Made by a program: the position numbers and the translations under genes
From: Selaginella moellendorffii
Taxonomy: Eukaryota > Streptophyta > Lycopodiopsida > Selaginellales > Selaginellaceae
Direction: 5' to 3'
DNA: 64,000 nt
Assembly: GCF_000143415.4 (NCBI RefSeq)
Contig: NW_003314295.1
Span: 809,038-873,037 of the forward strand
Notes under the pieces: model-generated
Seen by the model: the letters and a program-made list of their open reading frames with translations, nothing else
The model's database searches: none
What the model was told of the DNA's origin: nothing
In this document: positions 1-11,408 of the stretch, piece by piece
How the letters are laid out: every line of letters begins with the position of its first letter
Position numbering within the stretch: the stretch's first letter is position 1

Positions 1-221
1 AATCAATAGCAACATTGGAACAAGTACAACTCAAATCACTATATATAACCTCAGAGATTTATAAAGGTCAAGTGAGGCAAGTTCAAAATAAAGACAAAAA
101 ATTAGCTAATGAACATTATCATCATCAAGGGTGACAAAACTTTCCTTAAGTTGTCGGATGCACAATGTTCTTTAAAAGGAGGTGGTAGTGATTGATCAGA
201 CATTGAAGAAGGTATAGATAT

Positions 222-867
222 TGTTCAGATTGCAGGAAGTACCAGGATCACACTGATGTTCCAAGTGCTTAATGAGATCTTATAAAATCCAGAAGATAAA
301 ACACAGGATTGTCTCCAGGAAAAATGTGTCCTCATAATGTTTCTGCAGCATTTCCTCTGATCAGGTCTCGTTGATTTATGCCAACTTGACACTGGACAAC
401 ATTCTACTCAAGAACGAGCTCGACAAACTTGCTGAAAACATCCAAACTTCAAGGTCCTGTTTGAGACTATCAGACTTCTTGTGTTTCCAAAGAAAACTGA
501 TGCATGTTTACAGGTTTTCTATGTTGCCAATAAGCCAATGCGATAAGGATCCGGCTTCATCACAAAAGACCTGGTGAAGGGACTACCACCTCCTTCAGAC
601 GGCAATCTCATCATGGTTTGAAGCTCATTTGCTGCTCGTTACTTAGTTCCCCATTGACACCATTTCCAACAGGTGTGCAGGCCTCCAGGCCTCATGAGCC
701 ACATCTCCAGCGATAAAGCACCAGACAAATCACAAGGACAAGTAACCATTTTACAGAGATATCTATTCCAACACGCGAGCTTCCCTGATTCCACTCTTCC
801 TTCTCAACAGTTGACAGGTCTCTTGAAGAGCATGGGTTACACCGAAGACCAAGTGTACAAGTTCTAG
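222..867 (+). pseudogene. NADH-cytochrome b5 reductase (mitochondrial CBR2 type), 3' fragment
   Basis: This is a decayed set of 3' exons of a flavin reductase that passes electrons from NADH to cytochrome b5. Visible pieces are the NAD-binding segment near 232 (IAGGTGITP has become IAGSTRITL), the exon with IYANLTLDNILLKNELDK near 371-450, and the C-terminal exons with CRPPGLMSHISSDKAPD (about 676) and LTGLLKSMGYTEDQVYKF ending at TAG near 867. An in-frame stop follows the first exon's NEIL, and indels break the GSGFITKD exon near 550. The 5' half is missing. The C-terminal Phe-stop is canonical for the family, unlike the copy ending at 11136. Confidence 0.8.
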
Positions 868-1069
868 GCATTCTTTTATTCTCAGGACAAGAACAACACA
901 ATACAATACAAAGCTCTTTAAAGTCATGAGAGCCGTAGATTAAGGTCCCCTGAGACGCACTGGCTTATTCCGTGGAGTCATGCCGTGTGCTTATGGAGTC
1001 GCAGCGTGATGATCTTTCCCTCCTGAAAGAATGAAAAGAAGAGCGTTTGCACAGAAAAGAGTGGAAAGT

Positions 1070-1699
1070 CTATACTGTAGCACCTGATGCCTTGGGAGTG
1101 GCCTTCGGAGTTGGGCTTGGAGCGGGGCTGGTCTTTGGAGGAGATGGGCTTGGAGCGGGGCTGGTCTTTGGAGGAGTTGGACTTGGAGCGGGGCTGGTCT
1201 TTGGAGATGGGCTTGGTGTTGGGCTCGTCTTTGGAGATGGGCTTGGTGTTGGGCTGGTCTTTGGAGTTGGACTCGCCTTTGGGCTTGAACTGGGACTTTC
1301 CGTGCATCCTGTTAACAGCAAAACTCTATCAAGTTCATGGTACAAATCGTGGAAGCATGAAAAGTTGGCCAGACAAACCTGGTGGGGGCGGTCCTGACAG
1401 AAACATGAAAGAAAAATAAAACAGTTAAGCCTGAAAAACCATAGAAAAGAAAGCAGAAGTTGGTATGTATATGGCACCTGCTTGAAATTTACGTAAAAAG
1501 TTTCAGTACGTGATATTAATCTTGCTGTTAAATTCAAGAGTTTCACCTGGGCATGGCGTCGTACCACGGAGCCAGCACCTGGAGCAACAAAACCAAATCA
1601 AAGGCTATAGTAGCACAAACTTGAATTCGAACTTTCACCTGCATCGATCTTGTACTGCAGCAACAAGGAGCAAAGAAAAGATGTTGGCAAGAGTCCCAT
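1070..1699 (-). CDS. Small secreted arabinogalactan-like protein, copy 1
   Basis: A two-exon model is read on the minus strand: exon 1 1699-1639, exon 2 1308-1070, giving 99 residues. Exon 1 encodes a signal peptide (MGLLPTSFLCSLLLQYKIDA) and ends at a GT donor. Exon 2, after a TTAACAG acceptor, encodes repeats of about 11 residues such as SPKTSPAPSPTPP, typical arabinogalactan-protein glycomodules rich in SP, TP and AP where Pro is hydroxylated and glycosylated. The likely role is a cell-wall or apoplast glycoprotein; no GPI signal is visible at the C-terminus. A second reading of the same locus begins further upstream with MKAVFVALVISCLVVCSLG and continues in another frame (KDQPRSKPISS repeats, stop near 978). 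Both readings stay open in both copies, so the true frame is unsettled. Confidence 0.55.
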
Positions 1700-2156
1700 A
1701 GAAGACCATGTGAAATGCATCAAAAGAACCTTGGTTTGCTTGACGAACAACAAACTCAGCAGCTCCATCATCCCCGAGACTGCAAACCACAAGACATGAA
1801 ATCACCAACGCCACAAAAACGGCCTTCATCTTGTAGAGACACTGGATGGCTGGTTGAGAGGCAATGTAGGAGGTAAATGCGAATGCATATGCAGTGCCCC
1901 GAAGCCGGAATTTATTTCGAACCAAGGCTAGCAAACAAAGCCACTGGAATCACAATGTACCGGGCAGAATCTCAGTTTTTGTTATTTTCCCAAAGAATTG
2001 ACAAGGGAGAACGTGAAAGAGAATTGTCTGACGTGAAGTGTCCCTTCCAAATCTTAGCTGGGTGGCAACAATAGACACAAGTTCTGCCAGGTGTACGAAC
2101 AAGGTGATATGACCCAAAGCGCATAAAGAAGCTGGCGGATAGTTGTCTAGCCTATT

Positions 2157-2806
2157 TTATAGGATGGCAAAGAAACCGATCCAGAGACTAAATTGCAAGA
2201 AATTTGTTAAAGCGAAGTATGTGCTCTGCAGTCGTTTGCCACGAGTCACATCCAACAGAGTTGTCCATGCCACCGCATCTGGAAGAAATGGCATGGACTG
2301 GATGAGATTCTCGGCCTCCTCCAGCCGCTTAGCCCGCCCAAGCAGATCAACCATGCACCTGTAGTGATGGGTCGATCCCAAAGTCTGATTGGATCAACAG
2401 CAAGTGTTCTCGAGCATCAATGATCTTCCCCGCGTGGCTGCAACCGCTCAGGATTGCGATAAAAGTGATCTCGTCTGGTGAAATCCCTTCGAGATTCATG
2501 GCCTGAAACACATTAATCGCATCTTGCATATGGCTGTTTCTGGCAAGTACTGCGATTAAGGCCGTCCACGACCGCTAGTCTTTCCATGGCATATTTTCAA
2601 ACACTTCACAGCGGCAGCTTACATGACCATTTACGGAAAATGCAACCATCATTGTAGTGCATGATGAAAGATTGTGCTCCAGAATTCTGTTAAATATACT
2701 CTTCTCTTGCATAAGACACCCATTAAAGGCATAGACTGAGATTATAGCGTTCCAGGACACTATGTTGTGCAAGGGCATTCAATCGAAGACTTGAGATTGA
2801 AATGCT
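2157..2806 (-). pseudogene. PPR protein, 3' fragment
   Basis: This piece corresponds to the last third of the PPR gene at 12645-14879. Recognisable blocks include HNIVSWNAIISVYAFNGC near 2760, EGISPDEITFIAILSGCSHAG near 2440, and [20 protein letters not shown] near 2330. Relative to the intact gene there is a stop after FENMPWKD (about 2577), a deletion near 2370, and loss of the segment encoding part of the last E-like motif near 2245. The 5' end is cut near 2806 where the duplication stops. It is not expected to encode a functional RNA-binding protein. Confidence 0.85.
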
Positions 2807-2809
2807 TAT

Positions 2810-3246
2810 CTATTGCCATGTTTACATCCAGTGAGAGGGATGTGATATGGGATGAGCTTTTAACTTATAGGAGGACAGGAACTCGATTGATACTAAATCT
2901 GATCGCATTAAAAAAAGACTTGTATGTTGGTGAGAGTATTATAGTTATGAAATTCCAGCACTTCAAAAGTTGGCCATTCGAATTCTAATGTTTGTCATCC
3001 TTAGTGGAGAGATTGTTTGAGCACGTGTCTTCAAAGAAGAAAAATAAACTTATTATGGACAAGATAGAGGTTGTTAATCTGCAAAAATGATTGTGACTAT
3101 AACAAATTTGTGAGCTACAATGTACTAGAGATAGTTCCTTATCTAGAAGACAAATTTAAGTAAGGAGAGGAAGAGGAAGAGGAAGAGGAAGAAGAAGATG
3201 GAGATGATATTAAAGATTATAAGGTTGAAGATAATGATGATTTGTA
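2810..3246 (+). mobile_element. hAT transposase C-terminal remnant
   Basis: Read across frameshifts, this stretch resembles the C-terminal dimerisation region of plant hAT transposases: PALQKLAIRIL near 2957-2990, then LFEHVSSKKKNKLIMDK near 3016-3066. It ends in an acidic tail of Glu repeats followed by DGDDIKDYKVEDNDDL and a stop at 3246. The acidic tail after the dimerisation block is common in hAT proteins. No intact frame, catalytic domain or terminal inverted repeats are visible, so only a 3' coding fossil remains. It abuts the end of the duplicated PPR fragment. Confidence 0.55.
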
Positions 3247-3249
3247 GGA

Positions 3250-3470
3250 TTTTTGAGTAGTTTATATATAATAAAAAGTAGCATATTCTTAGAATTAAAA
3301 ATAGAATATTCTTAGAATATCCACTAGAATATTCATGAGCTATTGATCGTGTTCTATAGTCAGGTTCATGAAATCTAAAACTTATGTTCGTGTTCTATAT
3401 TCATGTTTGTAACTATAATATCAATTATAAACACTATTGTGAGCAAATTGGAGCAAAAGCAAATACTTCT
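3250..3470. other. AT-rich spacer with AATATTC motifs
   Basis: No gene is seen here. Between about 3281 and 3336 the motif GAATATTC/AGAATATTC recurs several times; a similar cluster lies at 53641-53710. Confidence 0.5.
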
Positions 3471-6400
3471 CCTATACTCTTTGTTGAGTTAAGTTTCTTA
3501 TAAAAAACCTCAATACATCTTTCAACAGCTGATTCATGCACTTTATCTGCCCATCTAAATGTGGATGCTCACCACTACTCATGCTCAACTTAATCTCTAA
3601 CTTCTCGAAGACCATTTCTAAAATTTAAATGTGAACTTAGGATTCTGATTAATCACAATATCACATAACAAACCATATAGACTAAATAACTAGTCTACAA
3701 ACAACTAAACAAGTTTAGTAGTTTTAATTGTTAACTTTACTAGGAAGAAGTGAGCTATCTTTGTCAAACAATCTATAACTACCAAATAATATTATTTCCT
3801 TGAAAAATCTTGGGCAAATGAGTGGTAAATTATATTGAGATGTTATCCCAATCATTTTCGAGTATATATAGAGGATGATAGAGGCCAACAAACTTCCCCT
3901 AAATGCCTAACACTTATCAACCAAAATCTATTTAATGAGTATGTCCCTTCTTTACCAAGATTTCATTTCATATCTTGAATGATATAACCTTGTCACCCTT
4001 TAAATGTATAGAGGCATCCCTCAATAAAACCTTCATGTTAATATCAGTGATGAAGAAGTTGAAATCAGTAAACTCCTTAAACTCATTCAAAAGATTGCTA
4101 GATAGCTTCATGAATGAAATAGAATTCATTATCTTGAATAATGCATTAGCCATCTTATTGTCACCACCATACTTGTACCAAATCTCCACAAACATGTCTT
4201 ATAGGAACTCTTGCCAACCAGTAAAAATGGTCTTAAAGATCTTTTTGATGACTAAAATATTGGAGAGATTGATAGTTTGGATCTATATGGAAGTATGATC
4301 TATATAAATAATATTGCCATTTATTCACAACAGAAATCATAGGATACAACGCCTTATCTCAAGTAAGCCAATTTTATTGTGTGGTATCAAACTTAAATCA
4401 TGCATTATCAAAGGTATAGACCAATCAACCATGACTTGGATCTTTGTGGGATCATCTCTTATACCATGCACTAAAATCAAATGCCCGAGATATCCAATTT
4501 CCTCCAAGAAAAACTCACACTTGGATAACTTTGAGTATAACTTGTTGTCGCTCAAAAAATGTAAAACACTTCACACATACATCTTATGTTCTTCTGCTGT
4601 AAAGCTGAAAACTAGGATATTAAAGTAGTCAATCACAAACTTCCCTAAATAAAGTTGTAAAACTTAATTTATCAACCTTTGAAAAGTTGTAGGAACATTT
4701 GTCAAACCAAATGGATTTGATAATACTTTTGCTTCAAATCAATCTTTATAAAATATTGAGCACCATAAAGACAATTGAGCAAATCATCAATATGCAACAT
4801 ATTCTTCACCATTCAAGCCCTTAACCGTTTTAGTTCATATAGAAAAGCAATGTACTCTTTCTTTTTGACCATCACCACTAAAGCAGTGTAAGAAGACTTG
4901 CTTATCCATAACCACCTCTTTTGAAGGTACTCAGAAAGTTGCCTATTGATTTCATCTTCAAGAGGACTAGGAAGAGTCAATTTTTGGTGATAAGGAGTAG
5001 CTCTAGGAGCCAAGTCAATCTTATGCTACGTTAGATGGGGCAAACCATCAGGCAATTCATCTGGAAATACATCACGAAACTCCTTTTGAATGCAATTAAT
5101 ACGAGCCCTATGCCTACAAATGTATTCCAAATTAGATATGATCATATTAGAAAGAAATGGGTACACCACAAAAATCTTATGCGTGCATTTCACCAACTCC
5201 AAAGCAATAATTAATTGTTGAGACAGATAATAGTGATACTCTATTTCTTTCACATATCCAAAGGTAGCAGAGCAGAATTCAAGTTTTAGGGCCTTGAACC
5301 ACTACCAGATGCAAAACAAAGATAGGCACGTAAGTGGGAGTTAGATTATGTTTCAGGTTGGTCTTGCCTGACCTAACTACTGACAATGTGCCCCACCCCC
5401 CCCCTTCCCTTTTAAAGAATGCATCATAAGTGGTCATCCCTAGACCACACTTTAGCATCCTTAGGATGCCCGAAGACATAGAGAACACCCTTCCCCATCC
5501 CTTCTTCAGTATTCACCAAGTCCTTTTCCATCCATGGGTGTGCTTACTAACACTACCACTATATCAAAGCCTAAATGCCCAACCGCTAAATCCCATTGAT
5601 TTTTGGGACTTTTTCACCATGTGACCATATCTTTAGTCACTATACAAGAGGATTGCTCCTCTTCCTTTCCATAGTCTAGGACATTTTGAAACATTATGGC
5701 CATATGCAAATCTTATAGGTACTCTCTGCAGCTTCTACCCTTATGTGCCCAAACCATGTGGCTAAAGTGAGGTTCTGATAAGCCATATTAGGTATCTAAA
5801 TAGATAATGCCACCTACACTTGGATTAGAAGCATTGATTATTCAATCTCCTAGAAGGGCTAGAGTCAACTCTTGAACACTTCACCAAGTTATCTAGCCTT
5901 AGACTCTTCAATGGTTATATCATCACCCACCACGTGGGTATAGTTGTTTTTTATCACACTGCCCTTTTCTGGCCAAATTGGTTCCACTAGAGTCCTCCCC
6001 CCTACTATCCTTTTGAAGCTCACCAAACCCCTTAGGGTTTGAGAAATTATTGCTTTGGGCTTTCACCCTTAAACTTGGATTTGGACTCAAACTTAAACTC
6101 GGACTTGGACTCATACTTGGTCTTAGTCTCAATCTCAGTCTTGGTCTCAATCTCAATTCTAGTCTTGGTCCCTATCTCAGATTCCTTCTCAAACTTCATC
6201 TTAAACTCCATTTCAAACTTCTTCTCGGACTCCATCTTGAACTCCTTCTTAGACTCTTTTTTGTGTCCTTTTTTAGAGATTTATTCACCAATTGCTTTAT
6301 ACTCATTCCTTGAGCATTTTATTTGGAGTTCCACTTCTGCTCTTGACTTTCCAAGTTAGAGCTTTTGGTCTAAACATATTACACTTGTTGAACTTCCACT

Positions 6401-7300
6401 TTGACCATTACCATGTGGCACCCTTTCGGCTCTAGTTTAGGGCTTAGGGATTTGTGTCTCACAATCAGACACTTGAGTTGTATCCATGATGGATTCCATG
6501 ATATTCATCTTAACATTCTTTAAACCCTTCAGAAAAGGATAATCCTTGTTTTGATGTTCAACCTTGTGGCAATGAAAATAATTACCCTTTATTTTGCCTT
6601 TCTTCCATTAGATTAAACAAAGTTTCTTAGCCTCATTGCCATCTCCTTTCTTTAAGCCACAACATAGCAATGGTCATTTCTTCCCTAAATGTGAAGCATT
6701 GGTTAGTTGGTCATCACGTTGACTACCCTATTGACCATCCCATTGACCATAGTTGATTGACAGTTTTGACAAAAAGATCTAATAGCATCAATTAACATTC
6801 ATGGAAAATCATTCTTGACCTTTTATTACACATCTAATAAGCTTAAACCTTTAATGAAATATTGCACCTTTAATAGAATTAAACATTGCACCTTTAATAG
6901 CTTATTATAGGTGCCCATAAGAATGCAAAGATCACAAAACTTGCAGGCATACACATTTAAAGATAAAAGTGCTCTACTTGATCTTTAGTGATTAACCTCT
7001 TCAATAAATGAAGTGCAAAAAGCTTTTGTCAAATCACTCCAAAAAATTGATTTTAGATTAACTTTGATGTAGTTCTTCCACCCCACAAAGAAGCATGTGT
7101 AAGCTTCGTCATAAAAAAACAATCTTCACCTTGTCTTTACAAGAATTGTATGATTAACAACTTTTCCATTAGTCTAACTAACAATCAACCTTTTTGTTAT
7201 CATAAATATCTAATGGCGACTTCCATTCCATAATACCATAATCCTTGGCATGTTTAATATACCAATGGTAATCATGAACATAAGATTGATTCAACCTTTA
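3470..7300 (-). mobile_element. Degenerate Ty3/gypsy retrotransposon
   Basis: A heavily mutated element is read on the minus strand. From its 5' side: a gag-like stretch near 7300-7000, a decayed zinc knuckle near 6600-6540 (YFHCHKVEHQNKD), the reverse transcriptase entry region at 5120-5030 (KEFRDVFPDELPDGLPH), RT blocks at 5010-4860 (INRQLSEYLQKRW, SKSSYTALVVMVKKK) and 4555-4440 (KLYSKLSKCEFFLEEIGYLGH), and an integrase segment near 3575-3490 (HPHLDGQIKCMNQLLKD). Stops and frameshifts occur throughout and no LTR pair was identified. The gag and RT parts are separated by an LTR of a different family at about 5390-6463, showing sequential insertion. Confidence 0.7.
5390..6463 (-). mobile_element. 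Old LTR of the outer (37748-52403) family, inverted
   Basis: On the minus strand this begins at 6463 with TGTGAGACAC and follows the LTR at 37748-39341 block by block: the segment after the start (6463-6405), the GA-rich repeat reading as CT-rich DNA at 6070-6250, the GGGCTTTCACCC block at 6057, the CTCACCAAACCCCTTAGGG block near 6018, and the block near 5450-5500 containing the CATCCTTAGGATGCC motif. It is far more diverged than the three other copies. The 3' end of the LTR was not located exactly, and no target site duplication could be read. No internal region accompanies it, so it may be a solo LTR inside the older element. Confidence 0.7.
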
Positions 7301-8520
7301 AGCATCAATATGAAATAACCTTAATGAAATTGATGAAATCTTGCTTTGAGCTTTAATAGTTTAGCATTCTTGCTACACAATGACATCATCAAGAGTCTCT
7401 TCCTTTTTGTCATGGCCATCATTACTAAAGCTATACACCTCATCAAGATGTATATTTTGCTCATTTCCATCTTGAAAAGAATGTTACTAATGAAATGCAC
7501 AAAGAGCAAACCTTAGGCTAACTTTAAGCTATAAATAATTCTTGGAATATTCCTGTAGTTAGTTCATACACTTAATTTCCATTACAATACTTTGAAGAAT
7601 TGACATAAAATTAGGTAAAGAAGAACACATTTAAAACATATTTATTTAAAACTCTCTCTTATAAACACGAATATTAAATACAACTAAACATTAATTAAAA
7701 TGATATATTCATATAATTATAAATATTTTCATATTTAATAATTTTTAAGTAGGAATTTTTCTTTGCAATACCTAGCAACCACATTAAATGTTTTCTCTTA
7801 AATCTTTAAAATGATCAAAATGAACAAATGATTAAATGATTTATTTTTATTAAATTTCAAACTGCATACTTACTATCCACAAAAATAGTTTTAATGATAA
7901 TAATAAATTACTTTTGTTTATTTATTTTTAATTATATATTTTTATATAGTTCTCATAATGAGAGAACAGTCTTTAAATTTTTATTAATTTTATAATTATG
8001 TGATTCCATGCACTCACACTTAGAATATTATTTTAATAATAAAATTAATTTGTAAATATTTAAATTTGTAAAGAAAATATAAATAATAAATAATATTGTA
8101 TTTTTATTATTTTATAAATATCTTAATTTGAACAACTTTAAATTTGGAGGAGATCAGTCTTCTCACTACAATAAATAATTTATCCAAACTCATTTGAAAA
8201 TGAATTACATGCTTTGGAGTATCTAAAAATAATAAAATACTTTTAATAACTATTAAGATTTGTAGAATAGGTAAAAATAATTTTATTTTTTACAATTTAT
8301 ATTTAAAGTAATCAAAAAATTAAATATTTAGCCACAACCAATAATTGATTATTTTTATTTATGATGGTCTAATGATAAATATATCATATATCAATTAATT
8401 TTTTTCCTGGTTATTAAAATATTTTTAAATAATTTACATTTAAAAATAATTTAAATACTGGATAATTTTTACTTTTACACTACTTTAGTAATAATTTTTT
8501 TAAAAAAAATAGTAGATTAC
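7301..8520. other. AT-rich DNA, no gene seen
   Basis: Very AT-rich sequence with many short A and T runs. There are no open frames with recognisable content and no paired inverted or direct termini that I can see. It probably includes the decayed 5' end of the Ty3/gypsy element to its left. Confidence 0.5.
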
Positions 8521-8524
8521 AACA

Positions 8525-8876
8525 CCTAACATTATCCTTATGAATAATCATCCCAATTTCAACAAGGTGAGGAACTTTTGCTGCTAGCCACAAGCAAAGC
8601 ACATATGCAACACCAAATCTAGAACTAGCATAGAGCAAATTAAACAAATCAAACAATAATGAAAAATCAGTTTTAAAGGTTTGAAATGGATTGTCAAACA
8701 AATCTTTCCACCCCTATACAAGAGAGAAGAAGGTAAGAAATTTTCCTTGATAATGAGCTAGAGATTGAGCATCTCTACCTTCCCGTCCAGTTCCGGGAGC
8801 TCTAGCTCTGGAGTGGTGGTGGGGTAAGTCACGGGGATCTTGAATTGCAAATCAAACTCGTATGTGAACATACCAG
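8525..8876 (-). pseudogene. UFC1: UFM1-conjugating enzyme (UFC1) fragment
   Basis: Three pieces of UFC1, the E2-like enzyme that carries UFM1 during ufmylation, are read on the minus strand. The first (about 8876-8767) encodes YEFDLQFKIPVTYPTTTPE and ends ELPELDGK at a GT donor. After a short intron ending in TATAG comes GGKICLTIHFKP (about 8712-8675), which contains the segment around the family's catalytic Cys (GGKICL). The last piece (about 8605-8528) reads RFGVAYVLCLWLAAKVPHLV then GMIIHKDN. Relative to known UFC1 proteins the N-terminal part is absent, a few residues are missing in the ALCLGLAPWLAAE-like segment, and no normal stop follows. The 5' side is replaced by the antisense of the first cytochrome b5 reductase exon. 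Confidence 0.7.
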
Positions 8877-8889
8877 CAGTGGAGTGGAT

Positions 8890-11136
8890 TCCACAGCGGA
8901 GTTGAGGCCACCAGATCTGGTGCCAATCAGTGGACTGGAGCCGCTGCCACAGTGACTGAAGCGGCGATTTTGGCAGCAGTGGCGACGATCTACTCGACCT
9001 GGAAGAGCAAGGTGAGATCTTTTCTTGTAGCATTCTGCTGCTCATCTTTTTCTTGTGGATTCTGCAAAGACCGCTCGTAGTGACGCTGGGGATTTTGGTT
9101 CATGCTTTGCTTTTTGCTCGAAAGTTCTAGGTTTTAGTTGTGGATTGTCCGTCCAGCATTGGATCCGAACGAATGGCGAAAGTTTTGACTCTTAGAAGCA
9201 AAGCCTGTGACTCACAACACGAGACGTTACAGGCAAGATGAAAGAAAAAATGGAAAACAAGATGATGCGTTGATATTCTTTATTGTCCAGGTTTGCCTTG
9301 GATGACGATGTGCAAGTTGCTTCATGCCTCTTGACAAAGTAACAGAGCTTCCAAACCTCATGATGAAGATACTTGAATTTTTCTTTGCTTTGCAGGGCTA
9401 CAAAAAAGGATGGGAAGCCAAATGTGATCATCAGACCATATGTAAAATTGTCTTACACTTGGAATCACTGTAACTCATGCTTCATGCTGACAAATATACA
9501 CCCATAAGTGATCCATCTATTCATGGTCACCTTGATTTACTTGTCAAGGTATTGTTTTCAGCATTTGCATGCTTTCTCAGTTGACAATGGAAAATATATT
9601 TCTTTTGTAGACTTACCCAAGGTTAGTCCCGACTATTCCGAATGCCGACTGGCTGACTGGCCGACCGTGGTTATCGACCAGCTATAAAAATGCCAAGTGG
9701 CCGAACGGTTCACAATTTTTTTTTATAAAAAAATAACATTTTTAGTAAAACCACATTAATAAAAGTAGGAAAACCAAAGCATTAAACCAAACCAAACCAA
9801 AACAAAACATTAGATCAAATCTAATCTCTAGAATCAAATCTCTGAAATCACAATTTCCATTTTAGGGCAAAAATTTCAAGCATGTGGACTAGGCAATTTG
9901 CAAGGCCTCAGCAAGCTACTCCACGCTCAATCGAAAGTGGAGGCCAACTGACTGGAGAGTGTCACTCTGTAGAGCTCGGTATGGACGCAGCTCCTATAGG
10001 CTATAGCCCTCTTGGTCAGATTTGATGTAAGCTTGCTAGGCTGGGCATTCGTGGATGGATGGATTGCTCCATAGCAGCAGGAGAACAGCAAAGCAGTGGA
10101 AATGCAGTGACGATGGCAATAGCCGCAGCAGCATCAGAAATCTAGCCCTTGTGAGCGCGATCACCATTTTTTTCGCCGAATGGAATCACCAAACGGAGCT
10201 GTTCGACCGCGTTCGGTGGCAGTCGGGATTCCGGCCGAACGCGGTCGGGACCAACCATGCACTTAGCAAATATTTTGCCGCTCTTCGGCACTTTGGAAAT
10301 GAAAGGGTACGTGTAGTTTACTACATTTCTTTCCGTCTGTAGTTTTACAAGGAAGATCCACAGCAAGCTCCCATACAGCGCCAACATGAAAGCACGTATT
10401 GGGATGGTATATCTTTGAGTTCTCTGCGTCACTTTACTGTCGTTTAGATTGCAGGAGGTACCGGGATCACACCGATGTGTCAAGTGCTTAACAAGATCTT
10501 AAAAAATCCAGAAGATAAAACACAGGTTTGTCTCCAGGAAAAATGTGTCCTCGTAATGTTGCTGCGGCATTTCCTCCGATCAGGTCTCGTTGATCTATGC
10601 CAACTTGACCCCGGACGACATTCTACTCAAGAACGAGCTCGACAAACTCGCTGAAAAGCATCCAAACTTCAAGGCCTGTTTGAGACTATCAGACTTCCAC
10701 TCTGGCGTTTCCAAGGAAAACTGACGCATGTTTACAGGTTTTCTATGTTGTCGATAAGCCAACGCGTTACTGGGGAGGAGGATCCGGCTTCATCACGAAA
10801 GACATCCTGGTGAAGGGACTACCACCTCCCTCGGACGGCAAGCTCATCGTGGTTTGAAGCTCATTCGCTGCTCGTTACTTAGTTCCCCATTGACACAATT
10901 TCCAACAGGTGTGCAGGCCTCCAGGCCTCATGAACCACATCTCCGGCGATAAAGCACCAGACAAATCACAAGGACAAGTAAGCATTTTACGGAGATATCT
11001 ATTCCAACACGCGAGCTTCCCTGATTCCACTCTTCCTTCTCAACAGTTGACAGGTCTCTTGAAGAGCATGGGTTGCACCGAAGACCAAGTGTACAAGTTT
11101 TGGACAATACAATACAAAGCTCTTTTAAAGTCATGA
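8890..11136 (+). pseudogene. NADH-cytochrome b5 reductase, mitochondrial CBR2 type
   Basis: Almost the whole gene can be followed as short exons. They are a hydrophobic N-terminal segment (EAAILAAVATIYSTWKSK, to about 9010), ALDPNEWRKF (9160-9185), FALDDDVQVASCLLTK (9291-9338), KPNVIIRPY (near 9440), PISDPSIHGHLDLLVK (to 9548), TYPK (9612-9623), FAALR...LEMKG (10267-10310), KLPYSANMKARIGM (to 10410), IAGGTGITPMCQVLNKILKN (10449-10526), VSLIYANLTPDDILLKNE (10584-10659), WGGGSGFITKDILVKGL (near 10780) and CRPPGLMNHISGDKAPD (10911 on). Breaks: an in-frame TGA at 9186-9188, a lost splice acceptor near 9489, a ~630-bp insertion in the TYP exon at 9624, and a deletion in the following exon. A local repeat also replaced the normal stop, so the C-terminus runs on to 11136. 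The intact protein would bind FAD and NADH and reduce cytochrome b5. Confidence 0.78.
9621..10255. mobile_element. Short DNA insertion with inverted termini in a CBR2 exon
   Basis: About 630 bp of unrelated sequence splits the TYPK / FAALR exon of the reductase. Its left end GGTTAGTCCCGAC matches the inverted right end GGTTGGTCCCGAC with one mismatch, suggesting terminal inverted repeats. Near the right end a perfect 12-bp inverted repeat (GACCGCGTTCGG at 10205, CCGAACGCGGTC at 10235) could form a hairpin. No transposase frame is visible, so a MITE-like non-autonomous DNA element is likely. The target site duplication is unclear: ACTTACCC and ACTTAGCA at the flanks agree at 6 of 8 bases if 8 bp is assumed. 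Confidence 0.5.
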
Positions 11137-11322
11137 GAGCCGTAGATTAAGGTCCCCTAAGACGCACTGGCTTATTCCGTGGACTCATAAAGACCAAAGT
11201 TCTAGGCATTCTTTTATTCTCAGGACAATAACAACACAATACAAATACAAAGCTCTTTAAAGTTATGAGAGCCGTAGATTAAGGTCCCCTGAGACGCACT
11301 GGCTTATTCCGTGGAGTCATGC
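11105..11322. repeat. Local tandem repeat of about 85 bp
   Basis: The stretch at 11105-11190 (from ACAATACAATACAAAGC to the GTGGACTCAT end) recurs at about 11235-11322 with few differences, about 130 bp apart. The other duplicate (894-985) has only one copy. It lies between the converging 3' ends of the reductase remnant and the AGP-like gene and removed the reductase stop codon. Confidence 0.8.
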
Positions 11323-11408
11323 CGTGTGCTTATGGAGTCGCAGCGTGATGATCTTACCCTCCTGAACGAATGAAAAGAAGAGCGTTTGCACAGAAAAGAT
11401 TGGAAAGT

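Larger units (their letters stand above)
222..2806. repeat. Direct segmental duplication, copy 1
   Basis: This block matches 10447-13290 in the same order and orientation: cytochrome b5 reductase 3' exons, an AGP-like gene on the opposite strand, then the 3' end of a PPR gene. The left limit falls at a splice acceptor in both copies; sequence upstream of 222 does not match the other copy. The right limit is near 2806, inside the PPR coding region, after which the sequence becomes a transposon remnant. This copy has more indels and stop codons than copy 2. Confidence 0.85.

Noticed and set aside
1047-1419. Plus-strand Gly/Leu-rich frames opposite the AGP-like gene (also 11386-11799)
   Set aside because: Antisense shadows of the Pro/Ser repeat; no signal peptide or splice structure on that strand.
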